A stretch of DNA of 64,000 bases from JAOUFP01 sp947085825. GTDB lineage: Bacteria; Nitrospirota; Thermodesulfovibrionia; Thermodesulfovibrionales; UBA6898. The notes below the pieces were generated by a model. That model did no database searches. It saw nothing but the letters and a program-made list of their open reading frames with translations, and had not been told where the DNA came from. Location of the stretch: positions 1 to 64,000 of the forward strand of contig CAMTXX010000039.1 in assembly GCA_947085825.1 (NCBI GenBank), written 5' to 3'. Made by a program: the position numbers and the translations under genes. Numbering within the stretch: the first letter of the stretch is position 1; every line of letters begins with the position of its first letter. Of the stretch, positions 62,141 to 64,000 are shown one piece after another.

Positions 62141-62628
62141 ATCAATGTTTTATAAATCAGAATATCATGAAATGTCAAGCAAGAGTTACAACTCAGGGCA
62201 ATTCAAGCTGAAAGAATTACTTTAAAATTATTTAAGATATTGAACACTTTTGATTCACTTAAGTCACAAAAAAAGATATTTCAACGTAGGATTAATAAGG
62301 ATAATATTACTGTTTAACAATAAGTTACTGGCAAAACTTAAGAAAATAAATTAACTTTATAGAATAATCATGAAAAGTCTTTTAATAATTTACCTAAACT
62401 CAGATCGAGAAGTGTTTAAGCAAGACAAGGAGAAGCAGGCGAGCGGAATAATTCAATAGAACTATTTAACATAATATATCTTATCAGTCTAAATGTATAA
62501 ACAGCAAATGTTGGCATGTTGTTGGTATCCACGTGGAAAAAGCGCTTCCTCTTAGTGTAGCATTGGGCTTAACAGCCCTGTCTATGTAGTAAGCAGTTGG
62601 AATTATTTACAATATCAAGAGGTTACGA
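62141..62628. other. AT-rich non-coding gap between tRNA-Gly and mtaB
   Basis: Nearly 490 bp with no convincing gene. It includes a 29-codon ATG frame (62370-62459) without ribosome site, and a short hairpin GGGCT/AGCCC (62565-62578) downstream of mtaB without a T-run. No RNA gene was recognised. Confidence 0.6.
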
Positions 62629-63861
62629 TTATGGAATAATAAACCCTTCGAGAAGATTATCAGAGGCTTTTAAAACCTTTACAAGCACCATGCTTCTTTT
62701 GCCGGCATTACCGGAGGGCATTGATACTTTAATATAGTTTCCTGAGGTTCCTATGGCATGTCCCTCATTGTTTATTTCTTCTATAACTACGTCTAAAACA
62801 GTATGTAACTGCCTTTGAAGATAACCGCGTTTATTTTTCGTGCTCAGTTCCAATAAAACATCGAGTCTCTCTTTGATGATATTGCTCTGTACCCTGTCCT
62901 TCATCCTGCCTGCTTCAGTATCAGGCCTTACAGAAAAAGGGAAAATGTGAAGATATGAAAAAAGATGGGAATTCAGAAAGTTATATGTGTCTGTAAATTC
63001 CTCATCTCCTTCCCCTGGAAATCCGGTAATAATATCTGAACCAACAGAGATATTTTCAACCTTCAAAAATATCTTATGAAGTTTTAAAGAAAATTCAGTT
63101 AAAGTATAATTCCGCCTCATTAATTTGAGAATTTTATCGCTGCCGCTCTGAAGAGGAATATGAAGGTGGCTGCAAAGCCTGATATCTTGTAAAAGCTCTA
63201 TAAGTTCATCGTCTATTTCATTAATTTCAAGAGAACTCAATCTTATCCTTTTTATATTAGAAAATTTCAGGATATTTTTGATGAGATGATTTAAGGATGA
63301 TTTATCTGTAAGGTCATGGCCATAACTTCCGAGATGAATTCCGGTCAAGACTACTTCGTTATACCCGGCAGCCTCGATAGTTTGCACACGATCAAGGACT
63401 TCATGCAACGGAACACTCTTTGACCTGCCTCTGGCCAGTGGTACGGAACAATAAGAGCATCTGAAGTTGCAGCCGTCCTGAACCTTCAAGTGAGGCCTTG
63501 AACGGCTGAAATGAGAAAAAACAAGTCCGCTCTCTTTTCCTGTTATGATATCTGCTATTTTATGCTTTTGCGTATTATCAACAATCTCTATTGCACCAGG
63601 CATGCTCCTGACTTCATCTTTTTTCAAGTGGGAATAGCACCCGGTAACAATCACCTTTGCGCCTGTATTTGCTGCCTTTCTGATTAATTGCCTGGAAGTA
63701 TAATCGCTTTTTGCTGTTACTGTGCAGGTGTTTACAATGCAAATATCTGGAATTTCCTTTAAATCAACTATGGTTACGCCATTTACCTTAAGTGTTCCTT
63801 CAATTGCTGCGCTTTCGGATTGATTTACTCTGCACCCTAAGGTCAAGACAGCTACTTTCAT
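62629..63861 (-). CDS. mtaB: tRNA threonylcarbamoyladenosine methylthiotransferase MtaB
   Basis: A 410-residue radical-SAM methylthiotransferase that modifies t6A37 to ms2t6A. The N-terminal UPF0004 domain has cysteines in LGCRVNQSE, NTCTVTAKSD and VTGCYSHL. The radical-SAM motif is DGCNFRCSYCSVPLARG, and a C-terminal TRAM-like domain follows. The GCRVNQSE motif distinguishes MtaB from MiaB (GCQMN). Its ATG overlaps the stop of the upstream miaB-like gene. Confidence 0.94.
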   Translation of the reverse strand: MKVAVLTLGCRVNQSESAAIEGTLKVNGVTIVDLKEIPDICIVNTCTVTAKSDYTSRQLIRKAANTGAKVIVTGCYSHLKKDEVRSMPGAIEIVDNTQKHKIADIITGKESGLVFSHFSRSRPHLKVQDGCNFRCSYCSVPLARGRSKSVPLHEVLDRVQTIEAAGYNEVVLTGIHLGSYGHDLTDKSSLNHLIKNILKFSNIKRIRLSSLEINEIDDELIELLQDIRLCSHLHIPLQSGSDKILKLMRRNYTLTEFSLKLHKIFLKVENISVGSDIITGFPGEGDEEFTDTYNFLNSHLFSYLHIFPFSVRPDTEAGRMKDRVQSNIIKERLDVLLELSTKNKRGYLQRQLHTVLDVVIEEINNEGHAIGTSGNYIKVSMPSGNAGKRSMVLVKVLKASDNLLEGFIIP

Positions 63862-64000
63862 TGATCTGAGGCTAACACAGTTTCCAGTGAGACATTTACT
63901 CCATGCAATGAATGATGACGCGCTTTCTGTATCCTGACAGAGATAAGTGATCCTGATATTTCATAAGATTTCGGGATTGTTACAATCTTGTTTGTCCTTG
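63858..64000 (-). CDS. miaB: MiaB-like methylthiotransferase, C-terminal TRAM domain, cut by the window edge
   Basis: Reading the minus strand from base 64000, a frame is open for 46 codons to a TGA that overlaps the mtaB ATG (ATGA). Its sequence includes RTNKIVTIPKSYEISGSLIS, then VRIQKARHHSLHGV. This is the pattern of the TRAM domain at the end of MiaB (GRT-x-NKxVxF, then VxI-x2-A-x2-SLxG). The rest of the gene lies past the window. MiaB is the most likely identity; another TRAM-bearing tRNA methyltransferase is possible. Confidence 0.7.
   Translation of the reverse strand, partial: RTNKIVTIPKSYEISGSLISVRIQKARHHSLHGVNVSLETVLASDQ

Noticed and set aside
62370..62459. A 29-codon ATG frame in the gap between tRNA-Gly and mtaB
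   Set aside because: It has no ribosome site, no convincing promoter and no known family; chance ORF in AT-rich DNA.
62565..62578. A terminator for mtaB
   Set aside because: The GGGCT/AGCCC hairpin has only five pairs and no T-run on either strand.

Overview
The window reads as a chromosomal segment of a Gram-negative, probably anaerobic bacterium of moderate to low GC. An outer membrane is shown by bamA, tamB, a SurA-like chaperone and a small beta-barrel. The gene set fits Nitrospirota (Thermodesulfovibrionia-like) best: a UbiA/UbiX pair, inositol-phosphate synthase with a CDP-alcohol transferase, a DUF2155 lipoprotein, DUF4416, ClpC, LDH-type malate dehydrogenase, and two IscU/NifS-type loci. 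A Desulfobacterota relative is not excluded. No phage, plasmid, CRISPR array or rRNA was seen.

Layout. 0-11 kb (+): the 3' part of glnD, then an envelope operon tamB-bamA-surA-like, an MFS permease and a small membrane protein. 11-12.1 kb (-): a nitronate monooxygenase-like enzyme. 12.3-15.6 kb (+): aminotransferase-era-bifunctional nuclease-recO, meeting dksA/traR-like and PilZ genes on the minus strand. 17-19.1 kb: mtgA, then a short decayed accessory patch (small unknown ORF, antitoxin, truncated ParE/RelE-type toxin, internally deleted HsdR). 19.2-21.2 kb (-): nifU-nifS. 21.5-23.6 kb (+): greA-pyrK-pyrD. 23.8-26.1 kb (+): rrf2-tusA-like-nifS-like-iscU, whose NifS-like protein has lost the PLP lysine. 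26.1-27.6 kb: a MITE-like element, tRNA-Ser, a lipoprotein, and tRNA-Arg(ACG) directly before tadA. 27.6-33.3 kb (-): uvrA-apbE-NusG_II-Gx transporter-yacG-dapB. 33.6-36.5 kb (+): ubiA-ubiX, fmdB-like and a response regulator. 36.5-46.9 kb (+): valS, a solenoid-like protein, nadC, lipA, hom, tusA-like, moeB-like, rnhA, a U32 protein and a MurC-like ligase. 47-52.2 kb (+): an outer-membrane protein, tatA, tatC, a HEAT-repeat protein and an HD-GYP protein. 52.2-55 kb (+): rplU-rpmA-obg-proB. 55-60.2 kb (-): clpC, a TlpA-like thioredoxin, DUF4416, mdh-ndk. 60.3-62 kb (+): inositol-phosphate synthase and a CDP-alcohol phosphatidyltransferase. 62-64 kb (-): tRNA-Gly(CCC), mtaB and the 3' end of a miaB-like gene that runs off the window.

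How the genes work together. Two Fe-S assembly loci lie 2.6 kb apart. One (nifU-nifS) looks fully catalytic. The other (rrf2-tusA-iscS-like-iscU) is preceded by a near-perfect IscR type-1 site and contains a desulfurase homologue that cannot be a normal PLP enzyme. A second TusA-like protein of the same subfamily lies between homoserine dehydrogenase and a ThiF/MoeB-type E1, suggesting a sulfur relay in homocysteine/methionine synthesis. Several genes (rrf2, nifU, the 47-kb outer-membrane protein, the PilZ gene, mdh) have sigma70-type -10 boxes 5-9 nt before the ATG and no Shine-Dalgarno, so leaderless mRNAs are likely, beside many genes with ordinary GGAGG sites. Dispersed palindromic repeats and one MITE-like insertion with a 7-bp target duplication mark the intergenic spaces.
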